Positions 1 through 8,171 are shown, counted from the stretch's first letter. The stretch is 46,008 bases of DNA from Alphaproteobacteria bacterium (GCA_004292755.1 RDXE01000055.1:1-46008); one strand, 5' to 3'. Numbers and translations are program-made. The notes: generated by a model not told the origin, from the letters alone.

Positions 1-89
1 CACGATTGCCCCCGGCCCAAAGGGAAATCCACATCCCAAGCCCTGCACTAGCGGAAGATCAAGTGGTTCAATCTACGCCAAAGAAACCT

Positions 90-163
90 TGGAGCGGGTG
101 AAGGGAATCGAACCCTCGTCGTAAGCTTGGGAAGCTTCTGCTCTACCATTGAGCTACACCCGC
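90..163 (-). tRNA. tRNA-Gly (anticodon CCC)
   Basis: The minus strand gives a 74-nt cloverleaf that starts GCGGGTGTAGC and ends in an encoded CCA. The acceptor arms pair (GCGGGTG with CACCCGC), the T-loop GGTTCGATTCC is intact, and the anticodon loop TTCCCAA at 127-133 gives anticodon CCC. The layout matches the glyU type of tRNA-Gly. The outermost anticodon-stem pair looks mismatched. It reads GGG codons. A separate promoter candidate lies directly upstream. Confidence 0.95.
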
Positions 164-174
164 CTCGCAGGGGC

Positions 175-203
175 ACGATAGCGGGGGTTGCCGGTGGGTG
201 CAA
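175..203 (-). promoter_or_regulatory. Sigma-70 type promoter candidate for tRNA-Gly(CCC)
   Basis: On the minus strand TTGCAC (198-203) and TATCGT (175-180) are separated by 17 bp, which would start transcription a few bases before the tRNA at 163. The -35 box lies inside a small inverted repeat (GGTTGC at 186-191, GCAACC at 200-205). Pattern match only. Confidence 0.5.
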
Positions 204-218
204 CCCTGTCCTCTGGCT

Positions 219-238
219 GCGGGCTTGGTTCAGCCCGC
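219..238 (-). terminator. Possible hairpin terminator of the amidohydrolase gene
   Basis: GCGGGCT (219-225) and AGCCCGC (232-238) form a 7-bp stem with a 6-nt loop that contains the stop codon of the upstream deaminase-like gene. There is no T-run after it on the minus strand, so intrinsic termination is uncertain. Confidence 0.3.
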
Positions 239-1600
239 GGCGTCTGGGTCGCGGGGTAGGGTGCGGGGGAGGGGGCGACCTGCGCGCAGCACCACGCGGT
301 CGTGGTGCGGGTCGGCCAGCGCGCGGTTGAGGGAGCGAGCGTTCAGCACCACGAGGTCGGCAGCAGCGCCAACGGCGATGCGGCCTGCCTCCACTCCCAG
401 CACCTGGGCGGGTGTGGCAGAGATGGAGGCTGGCCAAGCGCCGAAGGGATGGTCGAGATGGCCAATGCGGGTCCCCTCGCGCAGCACCTCCAGCAGGTCG
501 AGTTGACCATAGGCGTAGAAGGCATCCCGGCAATTGTCGGATGCCAGCGAGACCGGCACACCCGCGGCCGCCAGTTCGTGCAGCAGGGTGATCCCGCGCC
601 ACCGCGGCGTCACGATGGCGTCGCCGCGGTCCGCACCCGGTCGCTGCGCGCGATCTTGCAGATAGAGGTTGCACATCGGCAGGCTGACCACGGCGATGCC
701 CGTGTCGCGCACGGCCGCGATGGTGGCGGCCACCGTCGCGTCATCCTGCTGCGCCAGCGCACAGCAATGGCCAACCTGCACCCGTCCGCGGAACAGCCCT
801 TGGTCTTGAGCGCGGGCCACAGCCTCGGCCACAGCGGCCAAACAGGTGGAGCCCGTGGCGCCGGTTTCATCCAGGTGCAGGTCAAGGTCCAGGCCGCGCT
901 CGCCCGCCAACCGCACGGCGGTGGCGATGGCGTCGGCAATCCACTCCGGCAGGGGCGTCTCGGCACCGCCGTCATGCTGGATCACAAACCCCAGCACACC
1001 GCCTGCAGCGGCAACGCGGTCGGCCAAGACGCGGCCCTCGGCGCGGGTGAAGGCGTCCAGCCAGATGATCGAGGCCGCTTGCAGTGTGATGCGCCCGGCC
1101 CAGTCCGCGCGCGCTGCCTCGAACGCCGCCCACGTCGTGTCCCGCACCTCTTCCCCACTGTCGAGATGGGTGCGGATTGCAACGGTCCCATGCGCGTAGG
1201 CGAGGGCGAGGCCATGGGCCATGCGTCGGCGCACATCCTCCTCTGTCCAATGGCGGTAGTCAGCGCGAATCGTTGCCAGCGCTCCGGCAAAGCTGCCATC
1301 GGGATTGGGGGCACGGCCCCAGGTGAAGCCTTTGTCCAGGTGCGTGTGGGCATCCACGGCGCCGGGCAGGGTGACGGCACCGCCCAGCCACGTGGCGGAG
1401 GAGGGGGCAGTGCCCGCTGGGGCGATGGCGGCAATGCGGCCATCGCGGACCTCCAAATCCAAGGCTACCAAGCCTTCCCGGTCCAGAGGCGCGGGTGCCG
1501 GACCGCTCAGCACACAGGCGGGCACGCGCACGCCTGCCAGCCACTGGTGGGGGCGATCCGGAACCTCGGTCCAAACGGGTAGGGTGGTGGTCACGCTCAT
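230..1600 (-). CDS. Amidohydrolase, cytosine deaminase-like
   Basis: A 456-aa metal-dependent hydrolase of the amidohydrolase superfamily, close to CodA-type cytosine deaminases that release ammonia from cytosine or related rings. Seen: the metal-binding HTHLDKGF near residues 85-92, THLDSG near 145, HLDETG near 243, GHCCAL near 278 and SDNCRD near 355, in the family order. The C-terminal part returns to the small beta-sandwich shared with the N-terminus. The ATG at 1598-1600 is chosen because a longer in-frame start would run into the upstream tRNA gene. It is a single gene between two tRNA-Gly genes. Known for the family: cytosolic pyrimidine salvage. The exact substrate is not certain and other cyclic amidines are possible. 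Confidence 0.8.
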   Translation of the reverse strand: MSVTTTLPVWTEVPDRPHQWLAGVRVPACVLSGPAPAPLDREGLVALDLEVRDGRIAAIAPAGTAPSSATWLGGAVTLPGAVDAHTHLDKGFTWGRAPNPDGSFAGALATIRADYRHWTEEDVRRRMAHGLALAYAHGTVAIRTHLDSGEEVRDTTWAAFEAARADWAGRITLQAASIIWLDAFTRAEGRVLADRVAAAGGVLGFVIQHDGGAETPLPEWIADAIATAVRLAGERGLDLDLHLDETGATGSTCLAAVAEAVARAQDQGLFRGRVQVGHCCALAQQDDATVAATIAAVRDTGIAVVSLPMCNLYLQDRAQRPGADRGDAIVTPRWRGITLLHELAAAGVPVSLASDNCRDAFYAYGQLDLLEVLREGTRIGHLDHPFGAWPASISATPAQVLGVEAGRIAVGAAADLVVLNARSLNRALADPHHDRVVLRAGRPLPRTLPRDPDAAG

Positions 1601-1662
1601 CGCAGAGACACCTGACGCTTGGCGATCCCAAATGCACAGAGATCGCGCGGCTGCTGAAATGC

Positions 1663-1688
1663 GAACGGCCGCCCGAAGGCGGCCGTTC
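1663..1688 (-). terminator. Intrinsic terminator of tRNA-Gly(GCC)
   Basis: A perfect 11-bp inverted repeat (GAACGGCCGCC, GGCGGCCGTTC) closes a four-base loop that reads TTCG on the minus strand, making the stable C(UUCG)G tetraloop. It begins 5 bases after the tRNA 3' end. Only a short T stretch follows. Confidence 0.7.
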
Positions 1689-1692
1689 AAAT

Positions 1693-1767
1693 TGGAGCGG
1701 GAGAAGGGATTCGAACCCTCGACCCTCACGTTGGCAACGTGATGCTCTACCCCTGAGCTACTCCCGC
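1693..1767 (-). tRNA. tRNA-Gly (anticodon GCC)
   Basis: The minus strand gives a 75-nt cloverleaf starting GCGGGAGTAGC and ending in CCA. The anticodon loop TTGCCAA at 1731-1737 gives GCC, with a well-paired stem (TCACG/CGTGA) and a standard T-loop GGTTCGAATCC. It reads GGC and GGU. It is the second tRNA-Gly on the same strand within 1.7 kb. Confidence 0.97.
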
Positions 1768-1843
1768 ACAGGTCCGGAGGTGGGCTGGAGAGCAGCCCGG
1801 TCCCCGGTGGGGTCCGCCGAGTTGCCTCGGCGTGAGGCCCCGG

Positions 1844-1871
1844 ACTATACGCATCTTCCCGACCCCCGCAA
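1844..1871 (-). promoter_or_regulatory. Sigma-70 type promoter candidate for tRNA-Gly(GCC)
   Basis: On the minus strand TTGCGG (1866-1871) and TATAGT (1844-1849) are 16 bp apart, about 75 bp upstream of the tRNA. Pattern match only. Confidence 0.5.
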
Positions 1872-1972
1872 GCACTTTCTTAACGCTCGATGACGGATAT
1901 CTCGCAGCTCGCCATTGCCAGAGGCGCCATGAGCCGCCAGATACTTGCCGGGACAGTTCCCCAACCGAACGG

Positions 1973-2953
1973 ATGCCCATGTTGCCGATCATCTCCGCGT
2001 CGAAGCCCAAGGCCGCTGCTGGCGCTGCCGCTCCTGGTGGTAAGGGTGCTGCTGCACCTGGCGGTCTGATCAAGGACAGCGACACCGAACGCTTTGTCGT
2101 TGACGTGCTGGATGCCAGCCGCAGCGTGCCCGTCATCGTCGATTTCTGGGCGCCCTGGTGCGGCCCCTGCAAAACCCTGGGGCCGCAGATCGAAAAGGCT
2201 GTGACCGAGGCCAAGGGTGCCGTCCGCATGGTCAAGATCAATGTGGACGAGAACCAGGAGCTGGCAGCGCAGATGCGCGTCCAGTCGATCCCGGCTGTCT
2301 ATGCCTTTTTCAACGGTCGCCCGGTGGATGGCTTTGTCGGCGCCGTGCCGGAAAGCCAGATCAAAGCGTTCGTCCAGCGGCTGGTGAAGATCGCCCAAAC
2401 CGCTGGTCCGGCGGCGCCCGCCACCTCCCCGATTGAGGAGGCGTTGGAGGCAGCCAAGGAAGCGCTGGGCGAAGGCGCTGTGCGCGAAGCGGCTGGTATC
2501 TACAGCCAGGTGCTGCAGGCAGACCCTGAGAACATCAAGGCAGCCGCTGGGCTTGCCCGCTGCTATCTGGTCCTTGGGGACCGGCGCCGCGCTGCGGACA
2601 TGCTGGCCGAACTGCCGGACGATGCCGCGAAGGACCCCGATGTGGTGTCCATCAAGACCACCCTCGCGATCTTGAGCGAAGCTGGCGAGATCGGCAGTGT
2701 GGAGGCGTTGGAAGCCGCCCTGGCGGAGGATCCGGCGAACCATCAAGCGCGCTATGACCTTGCGATGGCGCTGTTTGCCCAAGGCAAGCGCGAAGATGCT
2801 GTGGATGCCCTGTTGGACTTGGTGAAGCGCAACCGGGCATGGAATGAGGAGGCCGGGCGCAAGATGCTGATCCGGCTGTTCGAGGCGTTCGGGCCAACCG
2901 ATCCGTTGACCATCTCGGCGCGCAAGCGGCTGTCTTCGCTGCTGTTCGCCTGA
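1973..2953 (+). CDS. cnoX: CnoX/YbbN-type thioredoxin with TPR repeats
   Basis: 326 aa. After a variable Ala/Gly/Pro-rich head, residues about 35-140 form a thioredoxin fold with the intact active site FWAPWCGPCK. Residues about 155-326 are alpha-helical TPR-like repeats (for example AAAGLARCYLVLGDRRRAADML). Thioredoxin plus TPR is the layout of CnoX (YbbN), a chaperedoxin that holds unfolding proteins under oxidative stress and passes them to GroEL or DnaK. The CGPC motif suggests reductase activity, unlike the E. coli protein. The start is placed at ATG 1973; ATG 1979 is equally possible and no strong ribosome binding site separates them. It is the first gene of a plus-strand run with a LON-domain gene 15 bases behind. 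Confidence 0.85.
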   Translation: MPMLPIISASKPKAAAGAAAPGGKGAAAPGGLIKDSDTERFVVDVLDASRSVPVIVDFWAPWCGPCKTLGPQIEKAVTEAKGAVRMVKINVDENQELAAQMRVQSIPAVYAFFNGRPVDGFVGAVPESQIKAFVQRLVKIAQTAGPAAPATSPIEEALEAAKEALGEGAVREAAGIYSQVLQADPENIKAAAGLARCYLVLGDRRRAADMLAELPDDAAKDPDVVSIKTTLAILSEAGEIGSVEALEAALAEDPANHQARYDLAMALFAQGKREDAVDALLDLVKRNRAWNEEAGRKMLIRLFEAFGPTDPLTISARKRLSSLLFA

Positions 2954-2968
2954 GGGTTTGGAGAGACA

Positions 2969-3631
2969 ATGCGTACAGGGCCGTTTGACCCGCGGTTAGA
3001 GGATTTGCCGGCGACGGTGCCGGCATTCCCTCTCGCCAGTGTGTTGCTGCTGCCCCGGGGCAAGTTGCCCTTGCGCATCTTCGAGCCGCGATATCTGGCC
3101 ATGACGACCGATGCCTTGGCGACGCCCGATCGTCTGATCGTGATGGTTCAGCCCGTCGATCCAGACAGCCGTGCCAAAGTGCCGGAGGTGTATCGCACGG
3201 GCTGTGCGGGGCGCATCGTCTCGTTCTCCGAAACCGATGAGGGGCACTACCTTCTCACCCTGCAGGGCGTCATGCGGGTGGTGCTGGGCGATGAAATCCG
3301 CACCACGCGAGGCTATCGGCGCTTCTCAGCCGATTGGTCCGTGTTTGGCGAGGATTTGAAGCAGGGGCCAGTGGCGCTTGATCGCCAACGCCTGATCATT
3401 GGCTTGCGCCAGTACTTCCGCCTCCATGGCCTGTCCGCCAACTGGGACGCCATCGAAGAGACGGAGGAAGAGCGGCTGATCACCTCGCTCGCGATGATCT
3501 GCCCGTTCGAAGCCAACGAGAAACAGGCGCTGCTGGAGGCCACCACCGTGGAAGAGCGCGGACGGTTGCTGATTACCTTGATCGAGATGGCGCTGTTGCA
3601 GCACAAGGGCGGGGAGGCGGCGCGGCATTAG
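2969..3631 (+). CDS. LON substrate-binding-domain protein
   Basis: 220 aa, made almost wholly of the N-terminal substrate-binding domain of Lon protease, with no AAA or protease domain. Seen: the opening FPLASVLLLPRGKLPLRIFEPRY near residues 20-42, typical of this domain, then GCAGRIVSFSETDEGHY and a helical C-terminal half. Such stand-alone proteins are widespread in alphaproteobacteria and commonly follow the cnoX gene. Their function is not well defined; a role in protein quality control is inferred from context. It starts 15 bases after cnoX, preceded by GGAGAGA. Confidence 0.85.
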   Translation: MRTGPFDPRLEDLPATVPAFPLASVLLLPRGKLPLRIFEPRYLAMTTDALATPDRLIVMVQPVDPDSRAKVPEVYRTGCAGRIVSFSETDEGHYLLTLQGVMRVVLGDEIRTTRGYRRFSADWSVFGEDLKQGPVALDRQRLIIGLRQYFRLHGLSANWDAIEETEEERLITSLAMICPFEANEKQALLEATTVEERGRLLITLIEMALLQHKGGEAARH

Positions 3632-3667
3632 CCCTGGCCCGATGGTTGCCGCCCGAAGGAGCCTGCG

Positions 3668-3874
3668 ATGACTGACACGACATCTGATGCCCGCCCGACG
3701 GTTGATCCGAAGCTGTTGGACCTGCTGGTCTGCCCGTTGACCAAAGGCCCCTTGCGCTACGACGCCACTGCGCAGGAGCTGATTTCCGATCAGGCTGGTC
3801 TGGCCTATCCCATTCGCGATGGCATTCCAATCATGCTGGTGGACGAAGCCCGCAAGCTGGATGCAGCAGGTTAG
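3668..3874 (+). CDS. Trm112 family protein
   Basis: 68 aa. The core reads [14 protein letters not shown], then [20 protein letters not shown], the standard bacterial Trm112 (UPF0434/YcaR) pattern. Only one cysteine of the usual zinc pairs is visible, as in many bacterial members. Eukaryotic and archaeal homologues activate methyltransferases; the bacterial role is less clear. An AAGGAGCC ribosome binding site precedes the ATG. It sits between the LON-domain gene and a DUF971 gene, 2 bases from the latter. Confidence 0.9.
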   Translation: MTDTTSDARPTVDPKLLDLLVCPLTKGPLRYDATAQELISDQAGLAYPIRDGIPIMLVDEARKLDAAG

Positions 3875-3876
3875 CA

Positions 3877-4251
3877 ATGGCCGATCGCTTCTCCGCGGCG
3901 GTGTGGCCGGTGGAGGTGACCCTCCGCCAGGCTGAGAAATCTCTGGTGGTGGCCTGGGAGGATGGTCGCAGCGACACCCTGGCCGCGGAGTATCTGCGGG
4001 TGGAGAGCCCGTCGGCAGAGGTGCAGGGTCACGGTCCGGGGCAGAAGATGCTGGTGGCCGGTCGCCGCCATGTCGGCATCTTGAAGCTGGAGCCGGTGGG
4101 CAACTACGCCATCCGCATCGTGTTCGATGACCTACACGACAGCGGCATCTATTCCTGGAGTTACCTGCGCCAATTGGCCGACGAATACGGGGCGCGCTGG
4201 GCTGAGTATCTGCAAGCGCTGGAGGCTCAGGGCAAACGTCGCGATCCGTAG
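3877..4251 (+). CDS. DUF971 domain protein
   Basis: 124 aa. The start WPVEVTLRQAEKSLVVAWEDG and the later YAIRIVFDDLHDSGIYSWSYLRQL match DUF971, the small fold also found at the N-terminus of gamma-butyrobetaine hydroxylases. In that fold a Cys/His zinc site is common, but it is not obvious here. Stand-alone DUF971 proteins have been linked to iron-sulfur or ApbC/Mrp contexts in other genomes; nothing nearby supports that here. It probably shares a transcript with the Trm112 gene. Confidence 0.85.
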   Translation: MADRFSAAVWPVEVTLRQAEKSLVVAWEDGRSDTLAAEYLRVESPSAEVQGHGPGQKMLVAGRRHVGILKLEPVGNYAIRIVFDDLHDSGIYSWSYLRQLADEYGARWAEYLQALEAQGKRRDP

Positions 4252-4261
4252 GGGGTCTTGG

Positions 4262-5470
4262 ATGCGTGTGTCTCGTCGGTCCCTGTTAGGTGTGGCGGCT
4301 GCGTTGCCGGCCACAGGTGTGCGTGCGCAAGCGGGGGCTGACTGGGCCGCGACGCTCGCCGCAGCCCGCGGGCAAAGCGTTCGCTTCAACGCCTGGGGCG
4401 GCGATGACCGCACCAATGCCTTCATCGCTTGGGCTGGGGAGCAGGTGGGCCGTCGCTTCGGTGTGACTGTCACCCATGTTCGTCTGCGCGACACTGCTGA
4501 TGCCGTCCAGCGGGTGATCGCGGAGCGCGGGGCTGGGCGCACCACCGAGGGTGGCAGTGTTGATCTGTTGTGGGTCAATGGCCCGAACCTCGCCAATCTT
4601 AAAGGACAATCCCTGCTGTTCGGCCCGTTTGCGGATCGGTTGCCCAGTTTCGCGCTGGTGGACCAGCAGGGCAAACCTGCAACCGTGGTGGATTTCACCC
4701 TGCCGGTGGAGGGTTTGGCTGCCCCCTGGCTGATGGCACAGTTCGTCTATGTCTATGACAGTGCGCGAATGCCCAATCCGGCGCGCACGCTGCCTGAGAT
4801 GTTGGCGCAGGCAACGGCGCGGCCGGGGCGGATTGTTCACCCGCACGCGCGCAACTTCACCGGTGCTACCTTCCTCAAACAGGCGCTGGTCAGCCTCGCT
4901 AGCGACCAATCGGTGTTCACCCGCCCTGTTGAGACAGCCCCCTACGAGGCGGCGGCCCGTCCGTTGTGGGAGTGGTATCGCGCGCTGCGGCCCCACCTCT
5001 GGCGGCGTGGGGCCACCTTTCCGCTTGATGCGCCGCAAGCCCACCAACTGCTGGGCGATGGCGAGGCGGACCTGACCTGTTCCTTCAATCCGGCCGATGC
5101 CTCTGGCCAGATCGCCGCCGGGCGGCTGCCTGCCAGCGTGCGCACCATGGTGCTGACGGGCGGGACGATCGGCAACGCAAGCTTCGTGGCAATTCCCATC
5201 AACGCGACCGCCAAGGCTGGCGCGATGGTGCTGGCGGAGTTTCTGTTGTCACCCGAAGCGCAGGCTCACGCAGCCGATGAGCGCGTGCTCGGTCAACCCA
5301 CCGTCCTAGACATCGCCCGCCTATCGGCTGCTGACCGCGCACGCTTCGATGCCCTGCCGCGCGGCATCGCCACCCTGCCACCCGCCGCCCTCTCTCCCTC
5401 CTTGCCCGAGCCGCACCCGACCTGGATGACCAAGGTGACCGAGGACTGGCTGCGGCTGGTTCAGGGCTAG
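4262..5470 (+). CDS. ABC transporter substrate-binding protein, YnjB-like
   Basis: 402 aa. Residues 1-22 carry a twin-arginine-like signal (RVSRRSLLGVAAALPATGVRAQA) with a likely cleavage after AQA. The mature protein opens with VRFNAWGGDDRTNAFIAW, the hallmark of the YnjB/COG4134 family of periplasmic binding proteins, and has the bilobal pattern of iron/thiamine-type binders. The ATG at 4262 is chosen because it begins the signal peptide; longer frames would run through the upstream gene. No permease or ATPase gene lies next to it, so its partners must be elsewhere or absent. The substrate is unknown. Confidence 0.8.
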   Translation: MRVSRRSLLGVAAALPATGVRAQAGADWAATLAAARGQSVRFNAWGGDDRTNAFIAWAGEQVGRRFGVTVTHVRLRDTADAVQRVIAERGAGRTTEGGSVDLLWVNGPNLANLKGQSLLFGPFADRLPSFALVDQQGKPATVVDFTLPVEGLAAPWLMAQFVYVYDSARMPNPARTLPEMLAQATARPGRIVHPHARNFTGATFLKQALVSLASDQSVFTRPVETAPYEAAARPLWEWYRALRPHLWRRGATFPLDAPQAHQLLGDGEADLTCSFNPADASGQIAAGRLPASVRTMVLTGGTIGNASFVAIPINATAKAGAMVLAEFLLSPEAQAHAADERVLGQPTVLDIARLSAADRARFDALPRGIATLPPAALSPSLPEPHPTWMTKVTEDWLRLVQG

Positions 5471-5490
5471 AGGGCGGATCCGCATCCCAC

Positions 5491-5561
5491 TTTATGCGCG
5501 AATGCGTTTAAACTGGTTTTATGCGCGAATGCGTTTAAACTGGTTTTACGCGCGAGTGCGG
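5491..5561. repeat. 27-bp tandem repeat upstream of hipB
   Basis: Two identical 27-bp units (5491-5517 and 5518-5544) and a degenerate partial third (5545-5561, TTTACGCGCGAGTGCGG). Each full unit holds the 8-bp palindrome GTTTAAAC and the segment GCGCGAATGCG. They end 69 bp before the hipB start, where an autoregulatory operator would be expected. The operator role is inference. Confidence 0.85.
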
Positions 5562-5629
5562 ACGTGTTGAGAGTGTTCGCTGGCGCGTGTGTGGCGGATG
5601 CGATGCCGTCATCGAGACGGAGGGGTCCT

Positions 5630-5884
5630 GTGCCAGACGAAATCGCCCGGTCGGAACGACAACTTGGGGCCATCTTGCGACGGATTCGCAAGCTGAAGGG
5701 TCTCAGCCAAAGCGAGTTGGGCGCCCTGATTGATATGCGGCAGGAAACGGTTTCCCGGTTGGAGACCGGTGCCCCAGCACTCCAGGTGCGTACCCTGATG
5801 GCGGTGTTGGCAGCACTGGATCAAGAGTTGGTGGTTCGCCCGCGGACCAAAGCCGAGGCTCGCGACTTTGCGGATATCTTCTAG
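5630..5884 (+). CDS. hipB: HipB-like antitoxin, XRE-family regulator
   Basis: 84 aa from the GTG at 5630, chosen because GGAGGGG lies just upstream; an in-frame ATG at 5603 lacks such a site. Residues about 10-65 form a Cro/C1 helix-turn-helix (LGAILRRIRKLKGLSQSELGALI, then RQETVSRLETG). The tail ends in DFADIF. Its stop overlaps the hipA start by one base, so the two are translationally coupled. HipB-type proteins bind their own promoter and neutralise HipA; the 27-bp repeats just upstream are the natural candidate operator. Base composition is lower in GC than in the flanking genes, in keeping with transfer. Confidence 0.88.
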   Translation: MPDEIARSERQLGAILRRIRKLKGLSQSELGALIDMRQETVSRLETGAPALQVRTLMAVLAALDQELVVRPRTKAEARDFADIF

Positions 5885-7194
5885 TGGCGCGGCCTCGAAC
5901 GCATAGCTATCTCAACGTCTTCATCAATGGCCGCTTGGTGGGTCTTCTCCACAGCGCGTCCTCAGGCGCAATAGACTTCCAATATGATCCTTCGTGGCTG
6001 ACTTGGGACAACTCGTTCCCGATATCACTGTCATTGCCACTGCGTGAAGATAGCTTCCAAGGACAGCCCGTTAAGAATGTCTTCGACAATCTCCTCCCAG
6101 ATAGTGACGCTATTCGGCGGCGAATTGCAGCCCGTGTTGGTGCTGAGGGGGAGGATTTCTACAGTCTGCTCTCGGTGCTTGGGCGTGATTGTGTCGGAGC
6201 ATTGCAGTTTCTGCCCGACGGAGTGGACCCTGAGACGGTGGGTGCAGCCAACGGCATCCCAGTCAGTGACAGCGACATCGCTGAGACGCTTGCCGGTCTT
6301 GAACGAACGCCTCTGGGGATTGACCGGGACAATGACTTCAGGATTTCAATCGCAGGGGCGCAAGAAAAAACTGCTCTGCTGCGCAAAGATGGTCAGTGGT
6401 ATAGACCAACAGGAATCTCAGCAACCACGCATATCTTGAAACCTCAGATTGGAACACTGCCAAACGGTATTGATCTGTCGAACAGTGTTGAGAATGAATT
6501 CTTGTGTGCAAGGCTGATTGCTGCGTTCGGTATCGCAACGGCGACGGTAGAACTGGCCCAGTTCGGTGATCAGCGTACCTTGATCGTGGAGCGGTTTGAC
6601 CGCCTGTGGTTACGGGATCACCGTTTGTTACGACTACCGCAGGAGGATTTCTGCCAAGCCCTGTCGAAGCCGTCGTCACAGAAGTATCAGGCAGACGGTG
6701 GTCCAGGATTGACAGACTTGATCGGGTTGCTGCGCAGCAGCGATCGTGCCGATCAGGATATTGCAACCGTGTTGCGCGCCGCCATCCTGTTCTGGATGCT
6801 GGGTGCCATCGATGGTCATGCCAAGAATTTCAGTATCATGCTCTATCCGGGTGGACGATTTCATCTGGCACCCCTGTATGATGTTTTGAGCGCGCAGCCG
6901 AGTGTCGATTCAAACCTTGTCCGTCATGGCGCGTTCAAGCTTGCCATGGCGGTGGGGAAAAATCGTCACTATCAAATCGAGACCATTGCCGCCCGCCATT
7001 TCATCGAGACAGCGACTGCCGCAGGTGTTGGTCGGTCGGTGATCAAAGCGCTGCTGGACGAAATCGCCAACACAGCCGAAGCCACCGTCGAGGCTGAGAT
7101 CAGTCGCTTGCCCGCCGGGATGCCGGATACCCTCGTCACCTCTGTACAGGCAGGCGTCAAGCGCCGCGCCGCGTTGTTGCGGATGCCATCCTGA
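5884..7194 (+). CDS. hipA: HipA-type serine/threonine kinase toxin
   Basis: 436 aa, full length. HipA kinases phosphorylate aminoacyl-tRNA synthetases (GltX in E. coli) and slow growth. Seen: an N-terminal subdomain (HSYLNVFINGRLVGLL, then DNLLPDSD near 68-75), the Ser-containing loop ISIAGAQEKTALL (Ser about 155, equivalent to the autophosphorylated Ser150 of E. coli), the catalytic loop IDGHAKNFSI (Asp about 310, Asn about 315) and the metal-binding YDVLSAQP (Asp about 333). All key kinase residues are present, so it should be active. The GTG start overlaps the hipB stop. GC is about 10 points below the neighbours, which suggests horizontal gain. Confidence 0.93.
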   Translation: MARPRTHSYLNVFINGRLVGLLHSASSGAIDFQYDPSWLTWDNSFPISLSLPLREDSFQGQPVKNVFDNLLPDSDAIRRRIAARVGAEGEDFYSLLSVLGRDCVGALQFLPDGVDPETVGAANGIPVSDSDIAETLAGLERTPLGIDRDNDFRISIAGAQEKTALLRKDGQWYRPTGISATTHILKPQIGTLPNGIDLSNSVENEFLCARLIAAFGIATATVELAQFGDQRTLIVERFDRLWLRDHRLLRLPQEDFCQALSKPSSQKYQADGGPGLTDLIGLLRSSDRADQDIATVLRAAILFWMLGAIDGHAKNFSIMLYPGGRFHLAPLYDVLSAQPSVDSNLVRHGAFKLAMAVGKNRHYQIETIAARHFIETATAAGVGRSVIKALLDEIANTAEATVEAEISRLPAGMPDTLVTSVQAGVKRRAALLRMPS

Positions 7195-7316
7195 AGCAAC
7201 CTCGCGCTGCTCTGGTGGTCCGATGGTCCGGTCGTCTGATGTGCCAGCATTCGTTGGTTCGGGCTGTCGCGCGCGATGGGCTCCAGATCGCCCCGTGCTT
7301 GCGCCGTGATTGGCGT

Positions 7317-8171
7317 TCACCCCGCCATGACAAAGCCGTTGCGCTCTGGCTGACGCCACCCCTCGGGTGGGCTGGTCGGTTGATAGATGTCCACCTGGAG
7401 CGGGTGGCAGCGGGCCGCGTCGCTGGAGTGTTCGCTGCCGCAATCGCCGCCGGGGCAGGCAGAGAGGGCGCCGATCAAGTCGATCTCGGCGAAGAGCTCA
7501 AGGTAGTCGCCCGGTCGCACCGGGCTCGCCTTCATGAAGTACTGGCCGGTGTCCTTCAGGAACCCCGTGCACATAAATACGTTCAGCACATCATGGATGA
7601 ACGGCTCGGCTTGCTGCTCCGGCACACCGCGCAAACGGGCGAAGGCGCGGGTGAGGTTTGAGTGGCAGCAGTAGTGATAGTCACCACCCGACAGCAGGCG
7701 GTGGGTATAGGGGTCGCAGCGGGTGCCAATAACATCGTGGACGCTGCCGCCATCGGCATCGAATCCGTACCAGTCCAGCGTGTCTTCGGTGATCGTCGCC
7801 ATCGGGCGGAGGTAGGGCAGGTTGGACCATAGCCGATCACCCGTGGACAGGTGGGTGCCGTGCAGCGCGCGGGTCTTGCCGGAGAAGAACCGCTCCTCTG
7901 GATTGGTGGCGGACCACAGGTTCAAATCGCCCACTTGCGGCCCCTCAATTGAGACGATCCGGCAGAACCAGCCTGCGGGCAGCTGAAAGCACTCGGCCGT
8001 GCGCGGCGCGATGGTGAGCCGCTGGTGCAACCGCCATCCCTGCCGCGCCGCGCGATACTGCGCGAGGTCCGGCGGAGACAGGCTGTTAACGGGGTAACAC
8101 ACAACGGGACGCACCGCGCGGCGGGCATCTCCATCCTCTGGCTTGCGATGCTGCGGTGCTGTTGGCTTCAT
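7317..8171 (-). CDS. DUF1989 / urea-carboxylase-associated family protein
   Basis: 284 aa from the ATG at 8169-8171, preceded by GGAAGG; in-frame sequence further upstream is low-complexity and unlikely to be translated. The pattern (RIVSIEGPQVGDLNLW, then DVIGTRCDPYTHRLLSGGDYHYCCHSN, then FMCTGFLKDTGQY and KASPVRPGDYLEL) matches DUF1989, whose members accompany urea carboxylase and occur singly. Several conserved Cys and His residues near the YHYCCHSN segment could bind metal. No urea-related gene is nearby, so a role in urea or guanidine metabolism is not supported by context. It is divergent from the acyl-CoA ligase gene. Confidence 0.8.
   Translation of the reverse strand: MKPTAPQHRKPEDGDARRAVRPVVCYPVNSLSPPDLAQYRAARQGWRLHQRLTIAPRTAECFQLPAGWFCRIVSIEGPQVGDLNLWSATNPEERFFSGKTRALHGTHLSTGDRLWSNLPYLRPMATITEDTLDWYGFDADGGSVHDVIGTRCDPYTHRLLSGGDYHYCCHSNLTRAFARLRGVPEQQAEPFIHDVLNVFMCTGFLKDTGQYFMKASPVRPGDYLELFAEIDLIGALSACPGGDCGSEHSSDAARCHPLQVDIYQPTSPPEGWRQPERNGFVMAG

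Noticed and set aside
302-1582. Plus-strand frame of 426 codons
   Set aside because: Antisense to the deaminase-like gene, which has all its metal motifs.
90-1767. tRNA-linked integrative element between the two tRNA-Gly genes
   Set aside because: No integrase or direct repeat of a tRNA end; the gene between has normal composition.
5491-5561. CRISPR-like array
   Set aside because: The units are directly adjacent with no spacers, and no cas gene is near.
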